From contig NZ_JONR01000062.1 of the NCBI RefSeq assembly GCF_000711955.1, positions 1-19,322 of the forward strand: a DNA stretch of 19,322 nt. The letters run 5' to 3'. A model generated the notes under the pieces. The model had not been told where the DNA came from. It did no database searches and worked only from the letters and a program-made list of their open reading frames with translations. This DNA is from Nevskia soli DSM 19509. GTDB lineage: Bacteria; Pseudomonadota; Gammaproteobacteria; Nevskiales; Nevskiaceae. A program made the translations under genes and the position numbers. Shown piece after piece: positions 15,601 through 19,230 of this stretch (the stretch's first letter is position 1; each line of letters begins with the position of its first letter).

Positions 15601-15821
15601 ACCTCTCCACGGCCGACTTGACCGATACTTTTAGTACCAATCAGAAGCCTGCTTTCGCGGGGATCGCGGATGGGAGTGCTACGGTCCAAATCGCGAACTC
15701 GAAAGCGGGCGCGGCTTTCTTCGGCGATACATTTGAAATAGGAAAGACGATCAACGTGCGTCCCCAAATCCAAATCTACGTCAACACACCACAAGGCCAG
15801 TTGCTGCGGCCTTATCCTTAA
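669..15821 (+). CDS. Giant YD-repeat (Rhs-type) polymorphic toxin with lectin, LysM and C-terminal nuclease domains
   Basis: This 5050-residue protein is read without interruption. Rough layout in residues: 1-155 Gly/Ser-rich N-terminus without a signal peptide or PAAR domain; about 155-1655 YD repeats (YDxxGRL..xxDxxG); 1660-1853 LamG/ConA-like; 1936-2158 two bulb-type lectin modules; 2230-2401 second LamG-like; 2405-2914 YD; 2915-3137 and 3416-3629 two related beta-sandwich inserts with YD between and after them; YD to about 4230; 4311-4358 LysM; 4384-4391 proline stretch; 4399-4430 hydrophobic segment, then Gly/Ala-rich helices to about 4640; 4745-4910 pre-toxin; 4911-5050 PD-(D/E)XK-like nuclease. 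YD repeats in known Rhs and Tc toxins build a hollow shell that encloses the toxin. The usual Rhs core ending in DPxG was not seen. The downstream gene, 6 bases away, is probably its immunity partner. The toxin role is inferred from architecture; the secretion system is unknown. Confidence 0.88.
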   Translation: MSSIFVGNGLGLFGSSLTQYNGYGGSGTPQVGGPGRDGAYVNAATGNMVLQSQDEFISALGLDDSLFRTYNSQGLAGANGLDSVDSWRLSAYRALSGVSVVVGTSSYANITRTGADGHLDTFAYNSGASAWYAADGSGASAYITYSTTSGQWTYHDGSTGSTELYDAAGKLLSTTDANGNTLAYTFTGNLITQIKDASGQIAYLDYDASNRLTDIRVVGLTAGATSASSTQTLIRVKYGYDAQNRLTSVSIELTGGNSSTTFDGNVFTTNYTYQSTTSNLITRIAQSDGSVLSVVYDSSGRVSTLTDGLGRVTGFNYATGGQTTVTDPLGNATTYVYDAAKRLTQVILPAVNGSSNGVGYQYDASNNVIQVTDAQGRVTTYGYDAHGNQISAQDALGDKVTRTYDANNHLLLESVSGPALATPLTTHYAYDANGNLRFVVTPQGRVTEYRYAVNGELVTTVVYSGAVFDGSATGVYSGPDTSPGAVLTVTDLTHWLGGTNGNGGVAVNQAQIQRSDTTYDLTGQVKTVTTYAGINSDGTGKLDGTQSLRHYVYDLYGRLLMQIDPRAAAAVQSATNPYPTYYNNATALVTSYAYDGLSRTLSVQNGLGQSTTTVYGSGTPSTTGTGFGITLAVTAPTGVKTVTAENSDGWVTAVSHQTSTGTALDGPGTTYAYDYDGRLVQQTDATGQKTYYLYDARGRQVGMVSPQNELTETVYNNDNQIISVIRYAAAVTVAPLDANGNSKALSALRPTIGTAQNRSSYNFYDTAGRLIYAVDALGYVTGYSYNAAGRMLGKTEYFTALSTIPTTGNAADVAITANAADRATRYFYDGDGKLLGTLDPDGYLTQVFYDAAGEVKKTTTYATVTNSSQRASGALSALIPASDTANDQSSYTFYDGEGRVSATIDAGGYLTANVYDTAGNLKQQIRYATPVSYAGTGSAPAPTTSASDQTQSWVYDALGRLTQQVDVQGTSTLYNYDPVSGFLTSVTSAATGTPSSPTAQNDQLGRGDARTTTYLYDPLGRVTTVLLGVGSAAYQAATTANKPAVAASYGTQEVYDTAGRKIRSIDPDGHTTYYYYDGDGRLVYTVDGAGEVSGAQYDAFGDVVKSTQYASRISLTGLTGGLLAGDSVFSAAIAAAGFQTNALNRIASSVYGDNRGLVTQTTDGQGFVTTESYDHFGELQTRVSDVGASHASGLTRSDGYIYNARGLLTQRTTDSGGLALLTSNSYDAFGRLIQVQDASGTLTKMQYDRLGRTVVVTDGLGQGTTTTYDAFGRVLTLKDRSGAVTGYAYTDGTQTQTITDADGDVTTTVHNRQGQTIQVSIAKAGVVAFSATYAYDADGNLLSTKDGDNNLSSSGYDDADLLVTSTDANGIVTAYTYDAANRLLTKTLDPSGLNLWTRYAYNAFGQAFQVTDSAGVTTETVFDNDSRSTAVILDTAGLKLATTYTYDALGDTLSVIEGRQAAGSSGAWTFTTLASSRTTQYTYDKLGRQTSQVVDPGSGKLNLTTSYAYDKDGNLVKKVDANGNIWRYAYDADNHQVYAVDPLGEVTQTSYDGEGRVTRTARYATGINTTSIADPPTIASIQALLPASPNPAVDRVSWNSYDSAGRLAFSIDGVGDVTGYGYDAVGHVTQTTRYAVPVNTAALLGASSNSDVLMVLATVWSNDLSSNINGFNVPDTDNPYYQYANGQFLVTVDPAGTTQQTPYIYSQGYAPTQSRPLGYRMEISTGASGTSSSISVGPREHQAGSDATLSAAFSSDGFVYADFSTGQSSSLNGWFKLGAFQNNTTYVVDVVATATSATLYVYVKGQPRSSGYTYTSPAGSGLHFVNPALYILPFEGSGTAANTFRFDNFVVYQADASGNPAPQTSAADQTARSIYDTAGRLTYAVDALGDVTGYKYDADGQVTQTIKYATPLASGTPMTAAGILAAVGTGNSLPADQSLLPGQSLYSNGGAYRLTYQTDGNLVLFNKANQVLWASNTSGTSPGQVRYQGDGNLVIYNQQVQSVWASGVNGSGGKLVIQDDGDVVTYAADGTATWSAYAGNLVGQSTGMQPDQRLTPGQSIYSDAGGSYHLAYQTDGNLVLYAHDGRALWSSNTAGTSAGYATYQSDGNFVIYNQQGQAVWNTATFQAGGSLFLRSDGNLVIYAADGSSIIWSSGTGDSGAPAPRSSWTVYDNAGRVRFQVDALGSVTETQYDADGRVSATIHHAQAINTATLSASPKPSDILAALNGAGFADDFGKGLGGYALSGGTGLVASNGQLHLTDTATASVALGARISTIGANSPQVYRAEFTPLSTTGLYYFGAVNGSGTTLQQLVRFTNGQIQSYTNNNGTVAAVTLGSYSAGVTYVVEVQVTSTGSTLYVYPKGSLRSSGYSKTFATTWTNARSYIQAGAGSGESAVLDNLTESAALPNDGSADQVTSSTYDAAGRLISTQDAAGYVQSYTYDSLGNKQSYTNQNGYTWNYQYDGAGRMVLQVDPATTTYNITTSGTASVAPNAATQLAAQKITYDNLGNVKTKSDGYATGSPGSYGFTNLRTTTYNYDALGRQIQTIQPTVGIYTSVGDNYGASRVETTIAPTTSTLYDALGNAIVGRNARGTYTYKIYDQIGRLVYEMDADHYATGYTYDAFGNQLTVSRYADNLDPYDSEINGLQDYENTLTSALGNLSNGAALSSAAEAAQAKANLMIGHLDSTDQRTVTTTYDALNRKIRVVQPAVAFYLPTVNAGGVVGTTYSGTASPTTTYAYDAFGDLTTQSVLRNPQANEWVSTYSGYDKAGRQTDVVDGLGYYTRQAYDAFGNLVQSMQYAKPLAAIPASLPNFASFTPPAATAASAANPDAAGYDRVVQYGYDQLNRQISQTRVGVLTSALDAGSNLTQAVGGQTSFTAYDGVGNVVSQTDAQGDTTVTYYNALGQIVGVQQPARVTGANGSNISVRSLNASYSTLSAANEVVLQWDSLQSWGTGDVSINVTYEGDYTTYTYVLLEPAIPADNEPAIYQKIPHQNHGTFTATLNLAAAASYTGAGVSVTPLSNMHIDSVQVQKQVNGSWVDVFDTAASGGIQPRIEIGQLPASVASVSMVATLSGGGATTLTLSKIGNMWVAPYASLAAGSYAYTLTAKNSSGALVDLRSVGGTVSGTFAGTFSVNRPSGASPWIRADSMPQTVTPLTAYEYDLLGNQIAQIKYASPNVAMPANGAAPAGQDAANDQYTYSRYDALGRVIETVEINNQGNASPVEGQGNHNTVEDRSYDALGNVQRVWTTLTTATGASLAKVQLYGYDLAGQQTYESDILRDPRSTSYTAIASAVTYDAYGEQILKSRSTSVNGAASTYLGSEFYDYDAAGRLWQTDEGGVDTVYRYDLQGDSTAKVLVPGTGNATNVAPTPARLSAPSAVTGVTGGIETDIAYDRLGRAIQQRDQSFTQSAASPSDTSGVVSVSQSDTASGSCTGNVTKRKDGDANVYDYTVHGTFTFNWPTLASLGSAPISVTAVYGTAGGGTSSYTWTGITASQYVAGGTLTFDDDAFSSTNANNSVPTTLVSVIVTAQVGGSWQLVRNSASTSRQLGLIFPSSYNVQSGTFYYRAGTSGGYTAINFANGGSDVAVPLAIGSLANGTYQYYFNTQSSASGFTPETLTFSGTFTVSGGQITAFAAPAAVQLQGIHNQTVDRWGNVNSITDARNSAWVTHNYYDDQNHLIEAVQPTVTEWNSSTGAQAQGNPRTWSYYDNLGRKIAARDADGNLTRDYYDSAGNLVEELRPDGGTWSWGYDVLGRQTQTRDGTGSLTNFSYDQLNQLLKQDQGGFAAGDRIETYTYDEAGNRTSSTDGAGDKTRYLYDSNNELVEELSPLTLYSGTVAADANYNTQYWYDAFGRKTQLQNYIGGAFKSETWGYDYFGRQTAHTDLGGSVYSNTYNGLGQLIRQTNTATTQTESYAGSSTNVTTVGENLTYAYYSNGWLASVADNEAGRDQQLTSYQYDVDGNHTLERTTDTVTHTNFIDTQIHYDALGRTSALFDDDYSQYYGYDANGNRIHVGNAWYQYDAENRITLSAGTLSGSAVSGGTQIGYDMSGHRLQATAGSTLQLYTYDPDGQLVQTKIANDGISTDAVPSSIRVYDQAGRMVSYQDYGVYGSTTLTDSRTMTYNANGMLIAQTSSGANGAMTSQVSYTAGSVSESGATLAADAGYYDGMGNASKYTAGVYAGTTTNNTLTYTNTYLFDFLKLGDTEKTYREQGSTTQSNYVPGTTTWTYDAQGNAVKITNPNATVTEQDLVNDTQGHILQQVQNQGAYSSTENFYFVNGAEIGHLGGMEASTLDLTYQPVSEAYPPTNPGGYVVQPGDTLQGIALNYYGDSSLWYLIADANGVASGQTLQPGLSLIIPNQIGNLHNNSTTFRPYNSSQVIGDTTPLPKYVPPPPPAHSCNPIVMVIVAVVAVVATIITAGAAAVAFGAVAADMGTFAAGTAVLTGAAGFTGAAIGAAAIGGAVGSMASQLAGDALGVSHGISWKQVAIGAIGSAASAGVGSAIAAGDLGSSLQSGLGALRSGAGGWQAAEAGFASGALDSALTQGVGVATGLQHSFSWSQVAAGALVSGALGAMGSKYDPANKFNNAAPGQIGIGELLGKTADGIVSSIGGTEIGIALGGHGKIDLASVAADSFGNALGSSIVGAIEQTPGQTQAQAQQPQQPIPVSYGGASVPRNLVADSGQLYSDAYYTDSGSVDASPGGGAAPATTTANQDVAALNATQAGPTTESVTLPGVTVTGQRQAPEEPSLLGELWSDVKTVGSDIATVGKYVVGGAELLASGVYNEAVRIAGGVASIPFALFDGADAAVAVQQGFKDTLGYTPQSSGAQSIESALQPMGQFLDKNVLNPLHNASESLIGDAATTVLFSAVQAGAEIAGVVGGVGAVRSAADRLLTEGVEGAAAGSRLAIAGQVAATPAEQEAIVSNYLRDQFGTENVGEQVRLQVTYPDGSTNIIKPDALVRLPDGSFQINDAKLSYTKDLSTADLTDTFSTNQKPAFAGIADGSATVQIANSKAGAAFFGDTFEIGKTINVRPQIQIYVNTPQGQLLRPYP
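1132..5600 (+). repeat. First YD-repeat array
   Basis: The array codes for dozens of degenerate YD repeats (YDAxGRL, YDxxGN, TDxxGxVTxYxYD). At DNA level the repeats recur as C-rich 'acc tac gac gcc' codon runs rather than as exact copies. From about 2900 a longer unit appears: a YD pair, then a YA-ending strand, then a variable loop with small helical linkers, then DQxSxxxYD. That loop is where the later domains are inserted. The array should form the first part of the shell wall. Confidence 0.85.
5646..6227 (+). other. LamG/ConA-like beta-sandwich domain 1 (within the YD-repeat protein)
   Basis: Residues 1660-1853 contain no YD motif. They are rich in alternating beta-type residues and end in FRFDNFVVY, a typical closing strand of LamG or concanavalin-A-like folds. 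The segment YVVDVVATATSATLYVYVKG near residue 1786 closely matches YVVEVQVTSTGSTLYVYPKG near residue 2343 in the second copy. Such folds commonly bind sugars or adhesion partners. The fold assignment is by pattern only. Confidence 0.55.
6474..7140 (+). repeat. Two tandem bulb-type (B_lectin) mannose-binding modules (within the YD-repeat protein)
   Basis: Residues 1936-2158 hold two modules offset by 115 residues, beginning DQSLLPGQSLYS and DQRLTPGQSIYS. Each has three sites of the bulb-lectin motif QxDxNxVxY. Module 1: QTDGNLVLF (1957), QGDGNLVIY (1988), QDDGDVVTY (2018). Module 2: QTDGNLVLY (2073), QSDGNFVIY (2104), RSDGNLVIY (2134). Three sites match exactly and three differ at one residue. 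Spacing is 31 then 30 residues in both modules, as expected for a three-fold beta-prism II. Conserved tryptophans (VLWASNT, ALWSSNT, SVWAS, AVWNT) follow the sites. The family binds alpha-mannose. Confidence 0.85.
7356..7871 (+). other. LamG/ConA-like beta-sandwich domain 2 (within the YD-repeat protein)
   Basis: Residues 2230-2401 start FADDFGKGLGGY, end AVLDNLTES and carry the YVVEVQVTSTGSTLYVYPKG segment shared with domain 1. Both also have an RSSGY shortly after it. The two LamG-like copies bracket the bulb-lectin pair, each placed in an inter-YD loop. I infer an internal duplication. The ligand is unknown. Confidence 0.55.
7880..9410 (+). repeat. Second YD-repeat array
   Basis: YD repeats resume with SSTYDAAGRLIST and continue through NYQYDGAGRMVLQ, TYAYDAFGDLTTQ and TAYDGVGNVVSQ. 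One long non-YD helical loop lies near 8580-8720 (EINGLQDYENTL to NLMIGHLD), between two repeats. The array is the continuation of the shell after the lectin block. Confidence 0.8.
9411..10079 (+). other. Unclassified beta-sandwich insert A (within the YD-repeat protein)
   Basis: Residues 2915-3137 lack YD motifs and look like one or two Ig-like beta-sandwiches. Recognisable pieces are VQVQKQVNGSWVDVFDT, LAAGSYAYTLTA and the end GTFAGTFSVN. They line up with VIVTAQVGGSWQLVRNS, LANGTYQYYFNT and SGTFTVSGG in insert B, so A and B are paralogous. I do not recognise a named family. Confidence 0.45.
10080..10913 (+). repeat. Third YD-repeat array, between the two beta-sandwich inserts
   Basis: The array holds YEYDLLGNQIAQ, SRYDALGRVIET, RSYDALGNVQRV, YGYDLAGQQTYES and IAYDRLGRAIQQ. 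It separates the paralogous inserts A and B, so the two copies are not a simple adjacent tandem. Confidence 0.75.
10914..11555 (+). other. Unclassified beta-sandwich insert B (within the YD-repeat protein)
   Basis: Residues 3416-3629 form a second YD-free beta-rich insert, related to insert A by the GSW, LAxGxYxY and GTFxV blocks. It contains YDYTVHGTFTFNW near its start and FYYRAGTSGGYTAINF in the middle. Adhesion-type display is a guess. No catalytic motif is visible. Confidence 0.45.
11556..13500 (+). repeat. Fourth YD-repeat array, end of the shell
   Basis: The array runs from VDRWGNVNSITDARN through YYDNLGRKIAARD, YDVLGRQTQTRD and YDANGNRIHVG to TWTYDAQGNAVKI. The end (FYFVNGAEIGHLGG) takes the place where most Rhs proteins have GRFxxxDPxG. 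YD periodicity is most regular between about 11800 and 12760. Confidence 0.8.
13599..13742 (+). other. LysM peptidoglycan/chitin-binding domain (within the YD-repeat protein)
   Basis: Residues 4311-4358 read YVVQPGDTLQGIALNYYGD, then SLWYLIADANG and LQPGLSLIIPN. This is a complete single LysM of normal length (about 48 residues), with the VxxGDTLxxIA start and the LxxGxxLxIP end. LysM binds N-acetylglucosamine polymers such as peptidoglycan. Here it sits directly after the shell and before the membrane-active-looking region. Confidence 0.92.
13824..14600 (+). other. Proline stretch, hydrophobic segment and Gly/Ala-rich helices (possible translocation region)
   Basis: KYVPPPPPAHSC is followed by a strongly hydrophobic run at about residues 4399-4430 (IVMVIVAVVAVVATIITAG) long enough to cross a membrane. 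Several Gly/Ala-rich amphipathic or hydrophobic helices then follow to about residue 4640. Within them a repeat is visible: GVSHGISWKQVAIGAIGS and GLQHSFSWSQVAAGALVS. Similar regions precede the toxin tip in other contact-dependent toxins. A role in crossing the target membrane is inferred. Confidence 0.5.
15400..15818 (+). other. C-terminal toxin domain, PD-(D/E)XK (REase-fold) nuclease
   Basis: Residues 4911-5050 begin with a helix (EQEAIVSNYLRDQFG). Then comes KPDALVRLPDGSFQINDAKL, with P-D at 4955-4956 and D-A-K at 4970-4972, spaced like the catalytic PD...(D/E)xK hairpin. Next are FSTNQKPAFAGIADGSATV and a closing strand, RPQIQIYVN. The 'F..NQ...F..I..G' block after the D-x-K motif is one I associate with REase-fold toxin tips of polymorphic toxins. 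Expected activity is metal-dependent DNA (possibly RNA) cleavage in the target. No database search was possible. Confidence 0.7.
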
Positions 15822-15827
15822 TCGCCC

Positions 15828-16487
15828 ATGACCACCGTCAGCGCTTCCAAGCTGGAAAAGCTCGTCGATAAAACGATCTTGGATTCTCTCGCTCCATTCG
15901 GTTTCGTGAAGGATGAAACCGGCGGGTCTTTCTGCGACAGAGGCGATGTTTATCTCTATGTCGGCGGGCTTACACGGCGGCTTGGCGGCAAGAATCGTAT
16001 CGAGCCATTCGGACAGGTCGGCTTCGCTTCGGCAAACAGAATCAAGTTTGCATTCATGGAGCCGGGGAAGCCCATAAGAAAAGCCACGGGCACTTTCCAA
16101 GTCCACTATCGCCACTTCGCCGGCGAGCGGGACGCCTACATCGGCTGCGAGACCGAGGAGGAACTGCCGCACGCGTTGGAGCGGGTGCGGGATTTGACCC
16201 TCCATCGCCTGCTGCCGTGCCTGGAAAAGCACACCGACCCGAAGCAGGTCCTGCAGGCGTACATCGCCCACGACGAGCACCAGAAAAACTCGCTCGGCCT
16301 GCTGGGCGCGCATGACTACAACACCGCTCTCAGCGGCCTGATTCTCGCGCGGCTTTATGGCCGGGAGCACTACGAGCCGCTGAAGCGCCGCTATCAGCAC
16401 TTCATCGAGCCGCTGATGCCGGAATTGAAGGAGAAGGCGCTCAAGTTGATCGCCTACTTGGACAGCGATCCTTTGCCGAGCTTGTAG
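15828..16487 (+). CDS. Putative immunity protein for the YD-repeat nuclease toxin
   Basis: This 219-residue protein starts 6 bases after the toxin stop codon. No clear ribosome binding site precedes the ATG, so translation is probably coupled to the giant gene. The protein is soluble and acidic/basic mixed, with no signal peptide or membrane segment. It opens with a helix (LEKLVDKTILDSLAPFGFVK) and beta strands, and the layout faintly recalls DUF4304-type proteins ('L.PxGF...'). The second half is helical (ALERVRDLTLHRLLPCLEK, HFIEPLMPELKEKALKLIA). I do not recognise the family. Position, size and orientation directly behind a polymorphic toxin tip are the usual setting of a cognate immunity gene, which would bind and neutralise the nuclease in the cytoplasm. 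The first third is visibly less GC-rich than the second half. Confidence 0.65.
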   Translation: MTTVSASKLEKLVDKTILDSLAPFGFVKDETGGSFCDRGDVYLYVGGLTRRLGGKNRIEPFGQVGFASANRIKFAFMEPGKPIRKATGTFQVHYRHFAGERDAYIGCETEEELPHALERVRDLTLHRLLPCLEKHTDPKQVLQAYIAHDEHQKNSLGLLGAHDYNTALSGLILARLYGREHYEPLKRRYQHFIEPLMPELKEKALKLIAYLDSDPLPSL

Positions 16488-16605
16488 CTCGCAGCGACCC
16501 GTGCGAAGTCGTCGAGTGTGTAGGCGGCTCCGCCGCGCCGCGATCTAGTCATTCCGCGCGCTTCGCTCGCTGAAAAGCCGTGACACACCATGCAATCGTC
16601 GATTG

Positions 16606-16625
16606 CCCCGCAAACCCTTGCGGGG
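16606..16625 (+). terminator. Perfect 8-bp hairpin after the toxin-immunity pair
   Basis: CCCCGCAA (16606-16613) pairs with TTGCGGGG (16618-16625) around a 4-base loop, 118 bases after the immunity stop codon. It may end the toxin-immunity transcript, but no T-run follows (CGTGGCTTT). The rest of the spacer 16488-16758 shows no gene that I can support. Confidence 0.35.
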
Positions 16626-16758
16626 CGTGGCTTTGCGCTGTAGTCGCTCCCCGGTGCCGATGTATTCGCCCCACCACTCAAGCCCCCGCCGTGCAAGGGA
16701 AAAAGTGTATTCGGTGCCCTGCGCGCCACAGCCTGGCGATCGCCGTTTGCGGAAAACC

Positions 16759-16827
16759 TGCGCAATCCGACGAAATCGGCCACCAAATCCGAGGCAAATC
16801 GGCCGGGTAATCCGGAGTCAATCGGCC
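16759..16827 (+). repeat. Left end of IS21 element with three 23-bp spaced transposase-binding repeats
   Basis: ATCGGCC occurs at 16775, 16798 and 16821, exactly 23 bases apart, after the terminal TGCGCAATCCGACG. IS21-family ends carry such multiple internal repeats, which IstA is known to bind. The innermost stretch, CGGGTAATCCGGAGTCAATC and onward, is repeated inverted at the right end. Confidence 0.8.
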
Positions 16828-16859
16828 ACCCCTGGCGGTGCTGTGAAACGGGCGTTGGA

Positions 16860-17621
16860 TTATGCAGCGGCGGCGGCTGGCGCAGTCAAGGATTTGGCTT
16901 GGCGTTTGCGCATGGAATCGCCCTTGAGCGCGAGCCTGTAGGCGTTGTGGACGAGTCGATCGAGGATGGCATCGGCCAGCGTCGGATCACCCAGATAGGC
17001 ATGCCACTGCTCCACGGGCAGCTGACTGGTGAGTAGCGTGGACTTCTTGTCGTAGCGGTCGTCGAGGATCTCCAGCAAGTCGCGGCGGGTGGACTCGGCC
17101 AGCGGGGCCAGGCCGAAATCATCCAGCACCAGCAGATCGACCTTGGCCAGATTGCGGAAAAAGCTGGAGCGGTTGTTCATGGCCGTGGCGCGGGCCAGAT
17201 CGTCGATCAGCCGTGGCAGCCGATAGCAGCGCACCGAGCGATCGGCCCGGCAAGCGGCATGGCCGATGGCGCAGGCCAGGTACGACTTGCCCACCCCGGT
17301 AGGACCGGTGACCAGCACGTTCAGATGCTGGGCGATCCAGGACAGGTCTGTCACTTGCGCCAGCACCCCGCGGTCCAGGCCACGCGCGGTCTTGGTGTCC
17401 AGGTCCTCCAAGCAGGCGGCCAAGGGCAGCTTGGCCCAGCGCAGGCGCTGGTGCAGGCGCTGCGAGTCACGCTCGGCGAGTTCATGCTGGATCAGCAGGC
17501 CCAGCCGGTCCCCGAAGGACAAGGCGGCCACGTCGGGTTGTGTCTGCTGGTGCTCCAGCGCGGCGGCCATGCCGCGCAGGCGCAGGGCCTGGAGTTGGGT
17601 GATTAGAGGTTGTTGCAGCAT
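16860..17621 (-). CDS. istB: IS21-family helper ATPase IstB
   Basis: The 253-residue protein has full normal length. It contains the AAA+ core with Walker A GPTGVGKS (residues 106-113) and Walker B VDLLVLDDFG (161-170, acidic pair D167-D168). The N-terminal part (LRLRGMAAALEHQQ, LLIQHELAERDSQRLHQRL) matches the IstB-type N-terminal domain. A STLLTSQLPVEQWH block follows near residues 195-210, and the arginine-rich end is usual. IstB oligomerises on DNA, selects the target site and stimulates the IstA transposase. It is read after istA with an 18-base gap, so the two form an operon. GGAG lies 11 bases before its ATG, a rather long spacing, so coupling to istA is likely. All key residues are present. 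Confidence 0.93.
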   Translation of the reverse strand: MLQQPLITQLQALRLRGMAAALEHQQTQPDVAALSFGDRLGLLIQHELAERDSQRLHQRLRWAKLPLAACLEDLDTKTARGLDRGVLAQVTDLSWIAQHLNVLVTGPTGVGKSYLACAIGHAACRADRSVRCYRLPRLIDDLARATAMNNRSSFFRNLAKVDLLVLDDFGLAPLAESTRRDLLEILDDRYDKKSTLLTSQLPVEQWHAYLGDPTLADAILDRLVHNAYRLALKGDSMRKRQAKSLTAPAAAAA

Positions 17622-17639
17622 AAGTGGGACGACTCCGTT

Positions 17640-19160
17640 TCAGTGGTAGTAGGACGACCCGCGCAGGTTTTCGTGCTCGGGCAGGGACAGCGTGAGTTCG
17701 GTCTGAGCGGTGGGGGCCTGGATCAGCGCGCGGATGGCGCGGTAGCTGGTGCTCTTGAGCGCCAAAGCCCGGGCGCAAGCCGCTTCCAGCTTCTCGGATG
17801 AGAAATCCCGCGCCAGACGCAGGATGCCCAGCGACGCGCGCAGCGCATGCTCCGGGTGCCGGCGCGCATGGATCTGGGCGTATAGCACGCCAGCGGTGGC
17901 AGGCCCGATGGCCTCGGCCTGGCGCAGCAGCTTCTCGTGCGACAGATCGACGATCGCCTGATGGCGCTGCGGGCGGTGCGCCGCCAGCGTGGTAAACGTA
18001 CCTGGAAGCGGGCTGCGCAGATGTGCCGCCGCGCGCTGGCCGCGATGGTAAATCTCCACTGCCTGCGCCGTCAGGCGCACCGTCACGGTCTTGCCCACCA
18101 AGGCATGCGGCACCGAGTAGTAGCGGCGCTCGACCTCGACGTGATAGTCCAGATGTACCTTGGCCTTCTTCCAGGCGGCGTATTCGTAAGTATCTGGCGG
18201 CAGCGGCCGCAGGGCCGGCGCATCGGCTGCAGCAAACACCGAGGCACGGCTGCCGTCGCGTTTCTGGAAAGACTTTTGATTCAGCTCGGCAACGAGGACG
18301 GCAATGGCCTGGTTGAGCGCGGCCAGGCTGAAGAAGGTGTGATGACGCAGCCGCGCGAGTATCCAACGCTCGACCACCTGCACGCCGACTTCCACCTTGG
18401 CCTTGTCGCGCGGTTTGCGGACGCGCGCCGGCAGGATGGTCACGCCGTAATGCTCGGCCAGATCCCGATAGGCCGGATTCAGATCGGGATCGTAGCGGTC
18501 GGGCTTGACCACTCCGGCCTTCAGGTTATCCGGCACCCACGCCGCCGGAGCCCCGCCGAAGAAATCCAGCGCGCGCACATGCGAGCCGCACCAGTCGGCG
18601 GCGCTTTGCGTCCAGGTGGCCTCGGCATAGGTATAGCTGGAATGCCCCAGCACGGCGACGAAGACCTGGGCCGGGCGGATTTCGCCGGTCTTGGGATCAA
18701 TCACCTCGGCGGTCTGGCCAGCGTAGTCGACAAAGCACTTGTCACCGGGAGCGTGGGTTTGCCGCAGCACCAGGTCCTGGGTCTGACTCCAGGCCCGGTA
18801 CAGGTCGCAGAAACGGCTGTACTGGTAGCCGGCCGGAACCGCCGCCTTGTACTCCTGCCACAGCAGCAACAGCGTCACGCCCTTGCGCTGCAGTTCCGTC
18901 TGCAGCTTGGCCCAATCCGGCACCGGTACGGCGTCTTCGCGCACCGACGGCGGCGGGTACAACCGAGCCTCCAGCTCGACTTCGTCCAGGCCGGCCGGCA
19001 ACGGCCAGACCACCCCGGCCTGGACGGCCCGCCGCAAACAATCGGCCACGGTGCTGCGCGCAACCCCGACACTGGCGGCGATCTGTCGCGCCGACAGCCC
19101 GGCCGCAGTGAGGCGGAGAATCTCTCGAATCTTGCGCATGGACAACCTTTCTTTGGGCAT
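17640..19160 (-). CDS. istA: IS21-family transposase IstA
   Basis: The 506-residue protein has full length for the family. An N-terminal helix-turn-helix is visible (GLSARQIAASVGVARSTVAD, residues 21-40). The DDE catalytic core is intact: D145 in KCFVDYAG, D211 in WVPDNLKAG and E257 in DKAKVEVG. The C-terminal region (HLDYHVEVERRYYSVPHALV) is the usual beta-barrel-like part. The start at 19160 (MPKERLSMRKIREIL) is preferred because this N-terminus is common in the family and AAGG lies about 6 bases upstream. A second ATG at 19139 also has an AAGG in front of it and could be used. IstA cuts and joins the element's ends by binding the 23-bp spaced repeats. With istB it should be transposition-competent. 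Confidence 0.94.
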   Translation of the reverse strand: MPKERLSMRKIREILRLTAAGLSARQIAASVGVARSTVADCLRRAVQAGVVWPLPAGLDEVELEARLYPPPSVREDAVPVPDWAKLQTELQRKGVTLLLLWQEYKAAVPAGYQYSRFCDLYRAWSQTQDLVLRQTHAPGDKCFVDYAGQTAEVIDPKTGEIRPAQVFVAVLGHSSYTYAEATWTQSAADWCGSHVRALDFFGGAPAAWVPDNLKAGVVKPDRYDPDLNPAYRDLAEHYGVTILPARVRKPRDKAKVEVGVQVVERWILARLRHHTFFSLAALNQAIAVLVAELNQKSFQKRDGSRASVFAAADAPALRPLPPDTYEYAAWKKAKVHLDYHVEVERRYYSVPHALVGKTVTVRLTAQAVEIYHRGQRAAAHLRSPLPGTFTTLAAHRPQRHQAIVDLSHEKLLRQAEAIGPATAGVLYAQIHARRHPEHALRASLGILRLARDFSSEKLEAACARALALKSTSYRAIRALIQAPTAQTELTLSLPEHENLRGSSYYH

Positions 19161-19230
19161 CGCTCGCCTTGATCAAAAAAGCGGCAAGCGTGCAGGAACG
19201 GTGGTCCCGCGTCACAGCACCGGAAGGGGT

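Noticed and set aside
669..15821. Possible frameshift or pseudogene in the giant gene
   Set aside because: The frame is continuous over 15 kb with consistent YD motifs, complete lectin and LysM domains and an intact tip. Nothing indicates a break.
16454..16786. Minus-strand open frame of 110 codons over the spacer
   Set aside because: It overlaps the end of the immunity gene and the IS end, has no recognisable domain and starts inside the IS terminal repeat. The spacer is better treated as non-coding.
16860..19160. Decayed IS with inactivated transposase
   Set aside because: Both istA (D145, D211, E257) and istB (Walker A and B) are full length with intact motifs.
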